A DNA stretch of 64,000 nt, from positions 61,782 through 125,781 of the forward strand of contig NZ_JAAXKY010000004.1 of assembly GCF_012911925.1 (NCBI RefSeq), read 5' to 3'. This DNA is from Pseudonocardia xinjiangensis (GTDB taxonomy: Bacteria > Actinomycetota > Actinomycetes > Mycobacteriales > Pseudonocardiaceae). Numbering within the stretch: position 1 is the stretch's first letter; every line of letters begins with the position of its first letter. The position numbers were made by a program, and so were the translations under genes. The notes under the pieces were generated by a model. The model was not told the DNA's origin, searched no databases, and saw only the letters and a program-made list of their open reading frames with translations. Below are positions 7,571 through 16,121 of the stretch, in pieces.

Positions 7571-9541
7571 TCATTCGCCGAAGGCGACGCGGACGTCCTC
7601 GCTCGTGGTGGAGACCGACGTGCGCATCGCGGACGCCGTCCCGTTCCCGTCGGGGCCGGCCTCCGGCGCGATGATCGCCGGATCCATCGTGAGCACCGCG
7701 TAGCCGCCGACGGCGCCGGCGCCGAAGCCGGGCGCGAACACGCGGGTCGGACCGGTGATCACCCCGTCGGTGACGGCGTCGTGCAGCGCGATGGGGATGC
7801 TCGCCGCCGAGACGTTGCCCATGGTGGCGATGTTGAAGTAGAGCTGTTCCTCCTTGAGCCCGGCCTTGCCGGCGAGGTCGACGATCATCGTCTTGTTGGC
7901 CTGGTGGGGCACGATCAGCTCGATGCTGTCGAGCAGCGACCTGTCGGAGGCGTCCGGGTCGCTCTGTTCCTCGAGCTCGGAGATCATCTGGGCGAGGTAG
8001 CGCCGCACCAGTGACTTCACCTCCGGCCCGTAGACCGTGATGTCGTTGTCGAACTCCGGGTTGGGCCAGACGATGGAGTTCACCTCGGTGCCCGGGCCGC
8101 TGGCGTAGGTCTGGAGCACCTGCACGTCGCCTGTATCGCCTGGTTCAGCAGGTGCGACGACGATGGCCGCGGCGCCGTCGCCGAAGATCATGCGGGAGGT
8201 CCGGACGCTGCCGATCTTGTCTGAGAACTTCTCGACGCACACGAGCAGGACCGGACGGCGTACCTCCTGCAGCAGCCGCACCGCCTCCGAGAGCCCGTAG
8301 GGCAACCCGGCGCACGCCGCGACCAGGTCGACCGACGCATGGGTCTGCAACATCCCGAGCTCGCCCGAGAGCCAGCAGGCCGTGGACGGGATCAGGCGGT
8401 CGCTGGTGCAGGTGGCCACGAGCACCGCGCCGATCTCCTCCGGTGCCCGCCCGGCGTGGGTGAGCGCCGCCAGCGACGCGTCGAGCGCGAGCTGCTCGAT
8501 CGGGCGGCCGGAGTAGCGGCGCTGGTCGATGCCGGTCTTCGCGCTGATCTCCGCGGCACTCATCGGAGACCAGGAGAAGCTGGAGTTGCGGATGACGTCG
8601 TCGTTGCTGCAGATGTGCTCGCCACGGACGACGGAGAGCGCCTCCAGCTTCGGCATCACGGTGAACGTCTCCCGCACGCGGACGGGCGGGTACGGCCGCA
8701 CCGGAGGGCGGGCGTCGAACGCCGGGACGCTCGCCTGCCGGGTCGCGGCCGGTGCGGCGTCGGACTCGGCCGCCCGCACCCTGTCGATGAACGCCAGCAC
8801 CTCGCGGTCCCGCGGGTGGTAGAGGATCACGAAGTCGTCGTCACCGATCGTGCTCACCGGGCGCAGCTCCCCGTCCGAGCGTTCCCACGGGTACTGGTTG
8901 TGCAGCACCATCGACCACCGCAGGAGCGCCTCGAGCTCGGGCACCTCCTCGTTCGCGTCGAGGATCTCGTCGGGGGTGAACACCCGGTAGTCCGGGTCGT
9001 GGCGGGGCAGGACGAGGGTCAGTGCCTCCGGCCGGGCGAGCGCCTCGGCCACGGTCGGCGGGATCGGCGGCAGTTCGGTGGCGTGGTGGCGCTTGTGCCG
9101 GAAGACGTCGAAGAGCAGCGCGAAGACGCGGTCCTCGGCGTCGGCGTCCCACCGTGCCGGCAGCGCGTCGTAGGCGCTCTCGACGGCCGAGATCTTCCGG
9201 TCGGCGTCCTCCCAGGGGGTGAGCAGGGGCAGGAAGAGATCAGGGCGGTGGCGCGGAACGTCACGCCAGCGGGTCGGCTGCTTCTCGAACATGGGCAGCG
9301 TGTAGCGGTTGACCCAGTACAGGTTCTGGCCCAGCTCTCGTAGCAGGGCAAAGCGGTTCCGGTACTCGCCGGACGCGACGTGGGTCAGGATGTCGGTGCC
9401 GGTCGGGGCCTTGGCCTCGAAGTCGCGTCCGATCACCGCCCGGAACTGGTCGATGGTGTCGATCACTGAGAAGTCGAGTGCCCCGAGCACGTTTGCCGGG
9501 AAAACCATCCGCCCATGTCGGTTCACGACGAACGGCTTCAT
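7571..9541 (-). CDS. KAS III-type 3-oxoacyl synthase fused to a large unknown N-terminal domain
   Basis: The protein has 656 residues from the ATG at 9541. AGGAGG lies 11 nt upstream; a GTG three codons earlier is too close to it. Residues from about 300 form a beta-ketoacyl synthase III domain with the complete Cys-His-Asn triad: C410 in VAACAGLP, H546 in VPHQANK and N576 in MGNVSAAS. Residues 1 to about 285 are a soluble domain I do not recognise, rich in aromatic and charged residues. An Ala/Pro linker (about 265-295) follows it. Ordinary KAS III proteins are about 320-350 residues. A reductase follows in the same direction. Formation of a short 3-oxoacyl chain is plausible; the donor and acceptor are unknown. 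Confidence 0.85.
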   Translation of the reverse strand: MKPFVVNRHGRMVFPANVLGALDFSVIDTIDQFRAVIGRDFEAKAPTGTDILTHVASGEYRNRFALLRELGQNLYWVNRYTLPMFEKQPTRWRDVPRHRPDLFLPLLTPWEDADRKISAVESAYDALPARWDADAEDRVFALLFDVFRHKRHHATELPPIPPTVAEALARPEALTLVLPRHDPDYRVFTPDEILDANEEVPELEALLRWSMVLHNQYPWERSDGELRPVSTIGDDDFVILYHPRDREVLAFIDRVRAAESDAAPAATRQASVPAFDARPPVRPYPPVRVRETFTVMPKLEALSVVRGEHICSNDDVIRNSSFSWSPMSAAEISAKTGIDQRRYSGRPIEQLALDASLAALTHAGRAPEEIGAVLVATCTSDRLIPSTACWLSGELGMLQTHASVDLVAACAGLPYGLSEAVRLLQEVRRPVLLVCVEKFSDKIGSVRTSRMIFGDGAAAIVVAPAEPGDTGDVQVLQTYASGPGTEVNSIVWPNPEFDNDITVYGPEVKSLVRRYLAQMISELEEQSDPDASDRSLLDSIELIVPHQANKTMIVDLAGKAGLKEEQLYFNIATMGNVSAASIPIALHDAVTDGVITGPTRVFAPGFGAGAVGGYAVLTMDPAIIAPEAGPDGNGTASAMRTSVSTTSEDVRVAFGE

Positions 9542-9886
9542 CGCAACCACCCCCTCCTGCGATGAGGCTTACCCAACTCGCCGGAGCCACGGACGCGCAA
9601 CCGACGAGTGGGGGAACCCCGTCGCCGGATCGCGCGGCCCCGGCGGCCGGGCCCTCCGGGTGGTCGCCGGGTGATCGGCGCATACGGTCTACACCTGCAG
9701 TGACTGTGCTGACGCCGAGAGAGTCGTGCCTCGATCGTGTCGTCTCGGTGTCGCTTCAGCGTCCGATCCTTAGTATGAGTTCATGCCTCAGTCATCATTA
9801 TTTATCTTTGGTGTTTCGCCCCGTCTCCTGGATATTGACGGTAGCTTCACAGCTACTGGAGATCATCCCCTTCGCGGTGATTCCTC
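9542..9886. other. Divergent intergenic region (345 bp) with AT-richer core
   Basis: This region separates the KAS III and RmlC-like genes. The right half (about 9770-9870) is clearly richer in A/T than its surroundings. It holds a small perfect hairpin, GTAGCT-N4-AGCTAC (9841-9856), 30 bp before the RmlC start. TAGTAT near 9772 could be a -10 element. No gene is apparent. Confidence 0.5.
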
Positions 9887-10444
9887 ATGATGGTGCGGAA
9901 TACGGGTCTGGAGGGCGTTTTGGTCCTCGAACCGACCCCTCACCGGGATTCTCGTGGTTTCTTCACCCGTACGTTCGACGTCGCTGTCGCCCATGCTGCG
10001 GGGCTGCGGCCGGAAGCGTTCGTGCAGGACTCCCAGTCCCGTTCATATCGGGGAGTCGTGCGCGGTCTGCACGGGCGGGGCGGGGACGGCGAGGCGAAAC
10101 TGGTGCGCTGCTCGTTCGGCGCGGTCCACGACATCGTCGTGGACGCCAGGCCGGAGTCGGCCACCTTCGGACGCTGGATGGCCACGCGGCTCGACGACCA
10201 GGACCTGGTGCACCTCTACATCCCGCCCGGGTTCCTGCACGGCTTCCAGGCGCTGACCGAGGTGGCCGACGTCTGCTACCGGATCGACCGCGAGCACGAA
10301 CCCGCGGAGGACCTGGCCGTCCACTTCGAGGACGCGGACCTCGGCATCCACTGGCCTGCCGCGGTCGGGTGCGTCAGTGAGCGGGACAGGAACGCGGGTA
10401 GCTGGTCGGAACTGTGCCGGCTGCTGGCGAGCCGCGTCGCATGA
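9887..10444 (+). CDS. rmlC: dTDP-4-dehydrorhamnose 3,5-epimerase family protein
   Basis: The 185-residue RmlC-like cupin contains DSRGFFTRTF, the catalytic histidine in RGLHGR (H62), PPGFLHGF, and the active-site tyrosine in CYRIDREH (Y131). The family epimerises C3 and C5 of dTDP-4-keto-6-deoxyglucose for dTDP-rhamnose or other deoxysugars. No rmlA, rmlB or rmlD is in the window, so it may serve a dispersed pathway or a secondary-metabolite sugar. The start is ATG 9887 or 9890, with no strong SD. Confidence 0.85.
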   Translation: MMVRNTGLEGVLVLEPTPHRDSRGFFTRTFDVAVAHAAGLRPEAFVQDSQSRSYRGVVRGLHGRGGDGEAKLVRCSFGAVHDIVVDARPESATFGRWMATRLDDQDLVHLYIPPGFLHGFQALTEVADVCYRIDREHEPAEDLAVHFEDADLGIHWPAAVGCVSERDRNAGSWSELCRLLASRVA

Positions 10445-10520
10445 TCTGGACAGAACGTATTTTCAGAACCAACCAGACATCAGGGACATCGAGTTCTCGC
10501 CCTGAGAGGAATGGTGTTCG

Positions 10521-12191
10521 TTGACTACTTCCGACCAGGTCGACGTCGTGGTCATCGGGTCCGGCTCGGCCGGTTCCGTGCTGGCCAACCGGCTCAGCGC
10601 CGACCCGGCCAACCGCGTTCTGCTGCTGGAGGCCGGGCGGCCCGATCACCTGTGGGACCTCGTCGTGCACATGCCGGGGGCGCTGGGGTTCCCGGTGGGC
10701 AGCCGGTTCCACGACTGGTGCTACGAGTCCGAGCCCGAGCCGCACATGCACGGCAGGCGGCTGCAGCATCCGCGCGGCAAGTTGATCGGTGGTTCCAGCA
10801 GCATCAACGCGATGGTCTTCCAGCGTGGCCACCCGCTGGACTACGACCGGTGGGGCGCCGACCCCGGCATGGACGGCTGGGACTACGCCCACTGCCTGCC
10901 GTACTTCAAGCGGCTGGAGAGCAGCGCGATCGGTTCGGCCGGCTCGGTCCGTGGCTACGGCGGGCCGCTGCGGCTCGAGCGGGGCCCCGTCACCAACCCC
11001 CTCTTCGACGCGCTGTTCGCCGCTGCCGAGCAGGCCGGTCATCGGCTCGCCGCGGACCTCAACGGCCTCGACCCGGAGGGTTTCGGGGCCTGGGAGCGCA
11101 CGATCCGGCGGGGCCGGAGGCTGTCGGCGGCGCGCGCGTTCCTCCACCCGGTGACCGATCGGCCCAACCTGCAGGTGCGCTCGAACGCACTGGTCACGCA
11201 GGTGCGGATCGCGGGCACGAGGGCGGTCGGTGTGCGGTACGAGCACCGCTCGGGCCGGGTCGTCGACGTCACGGCAGGCGAGGTCGTGCTGGCCGGCGGG
11301 GCCTTCAACTCCCCGCATCTCCTGCAGCTGTCGGGGATCGGCGACGCCCGCGCGCTCGCGGCGGCCGGGGTCCGCGTGGTGCACGACCTGCCGGGTGTCG
11401 GGGCCAACCTGCAGGACCACCTGGTGGCCAAGGTCCAGCACGCCTGCACGGAGCCGATCTCGATGGGCGCGATGCGGCACAAGCGCAACTGGCCGGGGAT
11501 CGGGCTGCAGTGGCTGGCCGGCCGGGGGCCGGCGGCCACCAACCTCTTCGAGGCGGGCGGGTTCGTCCGCAGCCACCCGGAGGCGCCCTACCCGGACCTC
11601 ATGCTCGGCTTCGCGCCCGTCGCCATGAACTTCCACGACGGCGCCCCGGAGCACGGCTACCAGCTGATCATGGCCGGCATGCGGGCCGAGGCCACGGGCA
11701 CCGTCCGGATCGCCTCGGCCGACCCGCACCGGCCGCCCGTCCTGCAGTTCAACTACCTGTCCACCGAGCCCGACCGGCGGTTCTGGGTCGACGCGTTGCG
11801 GATCACCCGGGAGATCCTGGGGCAGGACGCGTTCCGCCGCCTCGACGCGGGCGAGACCTGGCCCGGGCCGGCCGTGACGGCCGACGAGGACGTCGTCGAC
11901 TGGGTCCGGAGGACGGGTGAGACGGACATGCACCCGACGAGCACCTGCCGGCTGGGCGTCGGGGACGACGCCGTCCTCGACCCGTCGACGATGCGGGTGC
12001 ACGGCCTCGACGGCCTGCGGGTGGTGGACGCCTCGGTGATGCCCTACTGCCCGAACAGCGCCACCCACGCTGCCACCATGATGGTCGCGGAGAAGGCGGC
12101 GGACCTCATCCTCGGCAACACCCCTCTACCGCCGGAGCGGCCACCACGGCCCCCGGCGAGCGAGGAGCCGGGACGACGGGTCCCGCTGTAG
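10521..12191 (+). CDS. GMC-family FAD-dependent oxidoreductase
   Basis: The protein has 556 residues. The N-terminal FAD-binding motif is VVVIGSGSAGSVLANRL. The GMC signature region follows (GGSSSINAMVFQRG), and the C-terminal substrate domain carries HPTSTCRLG and VDASVMPYC. Members oxidise alcohols (choline, glucose, cholesterol, aryl alcohols). The substrate is not readable here. The start is TTG at 10521 with GAGAGGA upstream; no in-frame ATG or GTG fits. The C-terminal codons overlap by 86 bp the end of the convergent monooxygenase gene. Confidence 0.85.
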   Translation: MTTSDQVDVVVIGSGSAGSVLANRLSADPANRVLLLEAGRPDHLWDLVVHMPGALGFPVGSRFHDWCYESEPEPHMHGRRLQHPRGKLIGGSSSINAMVFQRGHPLDYDRWGADPGMDGWDYAHCLPYFKRLESSAIGSAGSVRGYGGPLRLERGPVTNPLFDALFAAAEQAGHRLAADLNGLDPEGFGAWERTIRRGRRLSAARAFLHPVTDRPNLQVRSNALVTQVRIAGTRAVGVRYEHRSGRVVDVTAGEVVLAGGAFNSPHLLQLSGIGDARALAAAGVRVVHDLPGVGANLQDHLVAKVQHACTEPISMGAMRHKRNWPGIGLQWLAGRGPAATNLFEAGGFVRSHPEAPYPDLMLGFAPVAMNFHDGAPEHGYQLIMAGMRAEATGTVRIASADPHRPPVLQFNYLSTEPDRRFWVDALRITREILGQDAFRRLDAGETWPGPAVTADEDVVDWVRRTGETDMHPTSTCRLGVGDDAVLDPSTMRVHGLDGLRVVDASVMPYCPNSATHAATMMVAEKAADLILGNTPLPPERPPRPPASEEPGRRVPL

Positions 12192-13401
12192 CAGTGTGCG
12201 CAGGCCTGCCGCGGAGGGCGGCGTGGACGTCGTACCCGTGGATCCAGGCGAGGTCCTGAGGGAGGCGGGCCAGCGCGCGGTCGCGTTCGTCGGCCGCGGG
12301 GCCGTCCGGCAGGTGCAGCAGGGCGTTGGTCGTCCAGGAGCTGCGCTGGATGCGACGGGTCCGGGCGCGCCGCAGGGTCTGGTAGGCCGCGAGGGCCCCG
12401 GGTAGGCCGGTGGCCGTGCTCTCCCGCGCGATGAGCGCGGCGAGCGCGACGGCGTCCTCCACGGTCGTGTTCGCGCCCTGGCCCTGGTGGGGGAGCATCG
12501 CGTGCGCGGCGTCGCCGAGCAGGACGGCCCGGCCCCGGTGCCACCGCCGCAGCGGTGCCACGGCGAACAACCCCCACCGGACGGTGTGCGTGACCGCTGC
12601 GATCATCGAGGTGACGGCCGGGTGCCAGCCCTCGAACGCCCGAAGCGGGACGTCCCCGGCCACCTCGGCCGTCCAGCCCTCCGATCCGGTCCACGCCGCC
12701 GGCCCCTCGACGACCGCGAGGAAGTTCACGAGCTCGCCGGACGAGCCGATCGCGTAGTGGAGCAGGTGGGCGCCGGGACCCATCCAGAACTGGATGGCGC
12801 CCGGGTCCGGGAGGTCCGGGAGCCGGTCGACCGGCACGATCCCGCGAAAGCCGCTGGTGCCGGAGTAGATCTCGTGGGCGCCGCCTGCGACCCACCGCCG
12901 GACGGTCGAGCGGATCCCGTCGGCACCGACCACGAGTTCCGCGTGCTCGGCGCGCCCGTCGGCGAACCGGAGCACCATCCCGTCGGAGCGCTCGCCGAGC
13001 TCGACGAGACGGCAGCCCAGGTGCACCGTCCCCGGACCGAGAGCGGCGGCCAGTACCGCCTGCAGATGGGCCCGATGGATGCCGTGGAAGGGAGCGTGGA
13101 AGCGGTCCCGGTACCAGGACCCGGTGCCCACGGGGTGCGCGGCAACCTTCCTGCCGTCCCGCCAGCGCCGGTGGATCAGCTCCGTTGGCGTGGTCGACGC
13201 CGCGGCGAGGCCGGCACCCAGCCCGATCCGCTCGAGCTCGCGCGTCGCGTTCGCCGACAGCGCCACGGCCGCACCGATCTCGGCGAGCCGGGGTGCCTGC
13301 TCGTACACGTCCGCGGTCAGTCCTCGTTCCCGCAGCGCGAGAGCGAGGGTCAACCCGCCGATCCCGCCGCCGATGATCGCCACTCTCGGTGTCGCAGCCA
13401 T
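12106..13401 (-). CDS. FAD-dependent aromatic-type monooxygenase (salicylate hydroxylase-like)
   Basis: The 431-residue class A flavoprotein monooxygenase has GxGxxG (IIGGGIGGLTLAL), the DG motif (VGADGIRSTVRR) and the second FAD motif (GDAAHAMLPHQGQGANTTVEDA). It should hydroxylate a small, probably aromatic, substrate with NAD(P)H and O2. The ATG at 13401 is chosen. It has no SD, but TACGGT lies 7 nt upstream, suggesting a leaderless transcript. The gene converges with and overlaps the GMC oxidoreductase. There is no dedicated regulator beside it. Confidence 0.85.
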   Translation of the reverse strand: MAATPRVAIIGGGIGGLTLALALRERGLTADVYEQAPRLAEIGAAVALSANATRELERIGLGAGLAAASTTPTELIHRRWRDGRKVAAHPVGTGSWYRDRFHAPFHGIHRAHLQAVLAAALGPGTVHLGCRLVELGERSDGMVLRFADGRAEHAELVVGADGIRSTVRRWVAGGAHEIYSGTSGFRGIVPVDRLPDLPDPGAIQFWMGPGAHLLHYAIGSSGELVNFLAVVEGPAAWTGSEGWTAEVAGDVPLRAFEGWHPAVTSMIAAVTHTVRWGLFAVAPLRRWHRGRAVLLGDAAHAMLPHQGQGANTTVEDAVALAALIARESTATGLPGALAAYQTLRRARTRRIQRSSWTTNALLHLPDGPAADERDRALARLPQDLAWIHGYDVHAALRGRPAHTATAGPVVPAPRSPGAVVAAPAVEGCCRG

Positions 13402-13503
13402 GACGGAAACCGTAAGTGGAAAGGACGGACTCCACGTATGGGTCGAACGCATCCCCCGGTCCGGGCCTGCCACAACAGGCGCGAATCAGCCATCCTGCAC
13501 GGC

Positions 13504-14088
13504 ATGCGTCCGAGACCACTCGTCATCGCCTGCCTGCTGTGCGTGCCGATCGCCGGGTGCGTGAGCGGCACAAACCCCGCCCCGTCAGCGGCTCCGGCCC
13601 CCAATGAGCCCGCGGGTGTCGGGCAGGCGAGCGGGACGTTCTCCGCTCCTCCCGGGCTCGCGGTGACCTATGACCAGGCGCTCGTCCCGGTCGGCGCGAC
13701 CGCTGCCGTGAACACGACAGAGGACGACGGCAAGACCTCGGTCAGCCTGGACGTCACCGGGCTCCAGCCGAACCGGCGGTACGGCGTGCACGCGCACACG
13801 ATGGCGTGCGGTGCCACGGGAGCGGACGCCGGACCGCACTTCCAGCTCAGGCCCGATCCGGTCACGCCCAGCGTCGACCCGGCCTACGCCAACCCCCAGA
13901 ACGAGATCTGGCTCGACCTGACCACCGACGCCCAGGGCGCCGGCGAGTCCACCTCGACCGTCGACTGGGAGATCCCGGCCGACCGCCGCCCCGCGTCCGT
14001 GGTCATCCACTCCCTGCCGACCTCCACCGAGCCCGGCAAGGCGGGGATGGCGGGGGACCGCGCCGCCTGCATCACGGTGCCCTTCTAG
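13504..14088 (+). CDS. Cu/Zn superoxide dismutase-like lipoprotein
   Basis: The 194-residue protein has a lipoprotein signal (VPIAGC, Cys19). The SOD-fold domain has HAH (H96, H98), GPH (H112) and VVIH (H169), the copper-site histidines, and a probable disulfide between Cys102 and Cys189. The zinc-loop histidines and aspartate of classical Cu/Zn SODs are not evident; the segment after GPHF is short and reads QLRPDPV. It may be a copper-only or non-canonical extracytoplasmic SOD. The start at ATG 13504 follows from the signal peptide; no SD is visible. Confidence 0.75.
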   Translation: MRPRPLVIACLLCVPIAGCVSGTNPAPSAAPAPNEPAGVGQASGTFSAPPGLAVTYDQALVPVGATAAVNTTEDDGKTSVSLDVTGLQPNRRYGVHAHTMACGATGADAGPHFQLRPDPVTPSVDPAYANPQNEIWLDLTTDAQGAGESTSTVDWEIPADRRPASVVIHSLPTSTEPGKAGMAGDRAACITVPF

Positions 14089-14122
14089 GAGACCCCGCGG
14101 CCAGGAGACCCGGCGGCGCCCG

Positions 14123-14917
14123 TCAGTAGTGGATGCTGCCGCGGCTGCCGCCTCCGACGGCGATCGCGTCGCCGCTGATCGCGACGCTGCGGGGCGAGGC
14201 GAGGAACGTCACGACGTCGGCCACCTCCTCGGCGGTGATCAGCCGTCCGATGCTCGTGGCGGCGGTGAAGCGCGCGGCGACATCCTGCTCGGTGACGCCG
14301 TCGCGCTCGGCCAGACCCGCGAAGAGCTGCGGAAGACGCTCGGTCACGGTCATCCCCGGGTGGACCGCGGTGACCGTGATCCCGCTCGGCCCGAGCTCGT
14401 CGGCGAGGTTCTTCGTCATCGCGGCCACGGCCACGTTCCGGACGGACCCCACGATCGAGCCGGTCTGGCGGGCGTTGAGCCCGCTGACGTTGATGATGCG
14501 GCCGAAGCCCTGGGCGACCATGTGCGGCGCCACCGCGCGGGCGCAGCGCAGGTAGCCGAGCACCTTCGTCTCCATCTCCGACCGGAGCGCATCGTCGGAC
14601 AGTTCGGCGAGCGACGGCACGGGGTCACCGGCCGGCTCCGCGGCGGCGTTCACCAGGATGTCGACCCCGCCCAGCGTGCCCACGACCTCCGCCACCATGG
14701 CCCGGACCGCCGCGTCGTCGCGCGTGTCGGTGGGGCGCGCCAGCACGGTGGTGCCGTGCCGCCCCACCCGCGCGGCAGCCTGTTCGAGCACGTCCTTGTC
14801 GCGGGCCACCAGCGTGACCGCTGCCCCTTCCGCGGCGAGCTGATCGGCCACCGCCAGTCCGATGCCGCGACTGCCGCCCGTCACCACGGCGCGCTTTCCG
14901 GTGAGTTCCAGGTCCAC
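14123..14917 (-). CDS. SDR family protein lacking the canonical YxxxK
   Basis: The 264-residue SDR-fold protein starts at GTG 14917 (VDLELTGKRA); the frame is open upstream but has no better start. The cofactor motif TGGSRGIG and NAAAE are present. Where classical SDRs have YxxSK before AAVAAMT, this protein has GSVRN followed by VAVAAMTKNLA. The catalytic Tyr and Lys are therefore missing. NAD(P) binding is probably retained, but chemistry may differ or be lost. The C-terminus (AVGGGSRGSI) is otherwise SDR-like. Its partner genes are unclear. Confidence 0.8.
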   Translation of the reverse strand: MDLELTGKRAVVTGGSRGIGLAVADQLAAEGAAVTLVARDKDVLEQAAARVGRHGTTVLARPTDTRDDAAVRAMVAEVVGTLGGVDILVNAAAEPAGDPVPSLAELSDDALRSEMETKVLGYLRCARAVAPHMVAQGFGRIINVSGLNARQTGSIVGSVRNVAVAAMTKNLADELGPSGITVTAVHPGMTVTERLPQLFAGLAERDGVTEQDVAARFTAATSIGRLITAEEVADVVTFLASPRSVAISGDAIAVGGGSRGSIHY

Positions 14918-15153
14918 GCGCTCATCTCTACCACTCGCCGCGCCGGGGTCCCGCGGCGTCGCCCGGTGGGGGTGGTCACCGCAGTCGGCGGTATGTCGCA
15001 TCTGCGCAATACCACACTGTGGATCATCGGTGTCCGCCGGGTTCATCACTCTTGCCGCGGCGGTCTGTTCGGGTGATGATCTCTTCGCACCGTGAGGAGC
15101 ACCTCCATCACGGAGAGTGATAAGCGGTGGGTACGGCGGCAAGGGAGACGACG

Positions 15154-15330
15154 ATGTCGGGCGATCACGAGTACTCCGGTGATTACGGCTACGACCTGCT
15201 CCACGAGGTGCGGACCGCGGTCCACATCCCCGCCGCCCGCACGGTTCTGCCGGTCCGCGGCCTCCGCGCCCCTGGTGCAGAGCTCGACCCGGACGGCGAC
15301 CTCGGCTACGACCAGGCGCACGAGCGCTAG
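15154..15330 (+). CDS. Small hypothetical protein (58 residues)
   Basis: This short reading frame has AAGGGAG before the ATG at 15154. The product is acidic at both ends, with repeated Tyr/Asp (DHEYSGDYGYD at the start, GDLGYDQAHER at the end). No domain is recognised. Codon use is GC-rich at third positions like neighbouring genes, which supports it being real. Its role is unknown. Confidence 0.5.
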   Translation: MSGDHEYSGDYGYDLLHEVRTAVHIPAARTVLPVRGLRAPGAELDPDGDLGYDQAHER

Positions 15331-15377
15331 CAGCGCTCGTCCGGACGGTCGGGCCCGGCGGCACTGCGGGCCGACGG

Positions 15378-16121
15378 TCAGATCGCGCCACCGTTGGCGT
15401 AGAGCACCTGGCCGTTGATCCATCGGCCGGGACCGGCCAGGAACGCGACGATCTCGGCAAGGTCGGCGGGCTGACCCAGCCGCCCCAGCGGCGACTCGCC
15501 CGCGATCCTGGTGATCAGCTCGTCGCTCTTGCCGTCGAGGAACAGCGCCGTCGCCGTCGGACCCGGCGCCACGGTGTTCACGGTGATGTCGCGTCCTCGC
15601 AGCTCCCTGGCCAGGATGAGGGTGATGGCCTCGACCGCGCCCTTGCTCGCGCCGTATGCCGTGTACCCGGGCCGGGAGAACCGGGTGAGCGAGCTCGAGA
15701 AGTTGATGATCGCGCCGCCGGGCCGCAGCCGCCTGGCCGCCTGCTGGTCCACCACGAACGTCCCACGGACGTTGGTCCGCAGCACCCGGTCCAGCACGTC
15801 CAGGTCCAGGTCCACCAGTGGGGCCAGCGGCATGATGCCAGCGGCGTGCACCACGACGTCGACCCCTCCGAAGGTCGACTCCGCCTGGTCGAACATGCTC
15901 GCCACGGCCACCTCGTCGGCCACGTCGGCCTGGAATGCGATGGCTCGGGCGCCTGCCCGCTCGAGGTCCTCGACGGCCGCGTCGGCCTCGACCTTGTTCG
16001 AGGCGTAGTTCACGACCACGGCGAACCCGTCGTCGGCCAGGCGCGCCGCAGTCTGCCTGCCGATGCCACGTGACCCACCCGTCACGATCGCCACCCTGTC
16101 AGCCGTCCTCGGTGCGGTCAT
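15378..16121 (-). CDS. SDR oxidoreductase
   Basis: The 247-residue classical SDR has TGGSRGIGRQ, HAAG, the catalytic serine in NFSSSLTR and YGASK. Its segment TFVVDQQAARRL and ending LYANGGAI resemble 3-ketoacyl-ACP-reductase-like dehydrogenases of broad specificity. GGAAGGAAG precedes the ATG at 16121. The start overlaps the stop of the upstream membrane-protein gene (ATGA), so the two are translationally coupled. Confidence 0.85.
   Translation of the reverse strand: MTAPRTADRVAIVTGGSRGIGRQTAARLADDGFAVVVNYASNKVEADAAVEDLERAGARAIAFQADVADEVAVASMFDQAESTFGGVDVVVHAAGIMPLAPLVDLDLDVLDRVLRTNVRGTFVVDQQAARRLRPGGAIINFSSSLTRFSRPGYTAYGASKGAVEAITLILARELRGRDITVNTVAPGPTATALFLDGKSDELITRIAGESPLGRLGQPADLAEIVAFLAGPGRWINGQVLYANGGAI

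Noticed and set aside
9841..9856. GTAGCT-N4-AGCTAC hairpin as a terminator or riboswitch
   Set aside because: The stem is only 6 bp, no T-run follows and no known RNA class fits; kept as a note in the intergenic entry.
12487..13503. Upstream extension of the SOD-like gene through the monooxygenase region
   Set aside because: The open frame is the antisense shadow of the monooxygenase; the signal peptide fixes the start at 13504.
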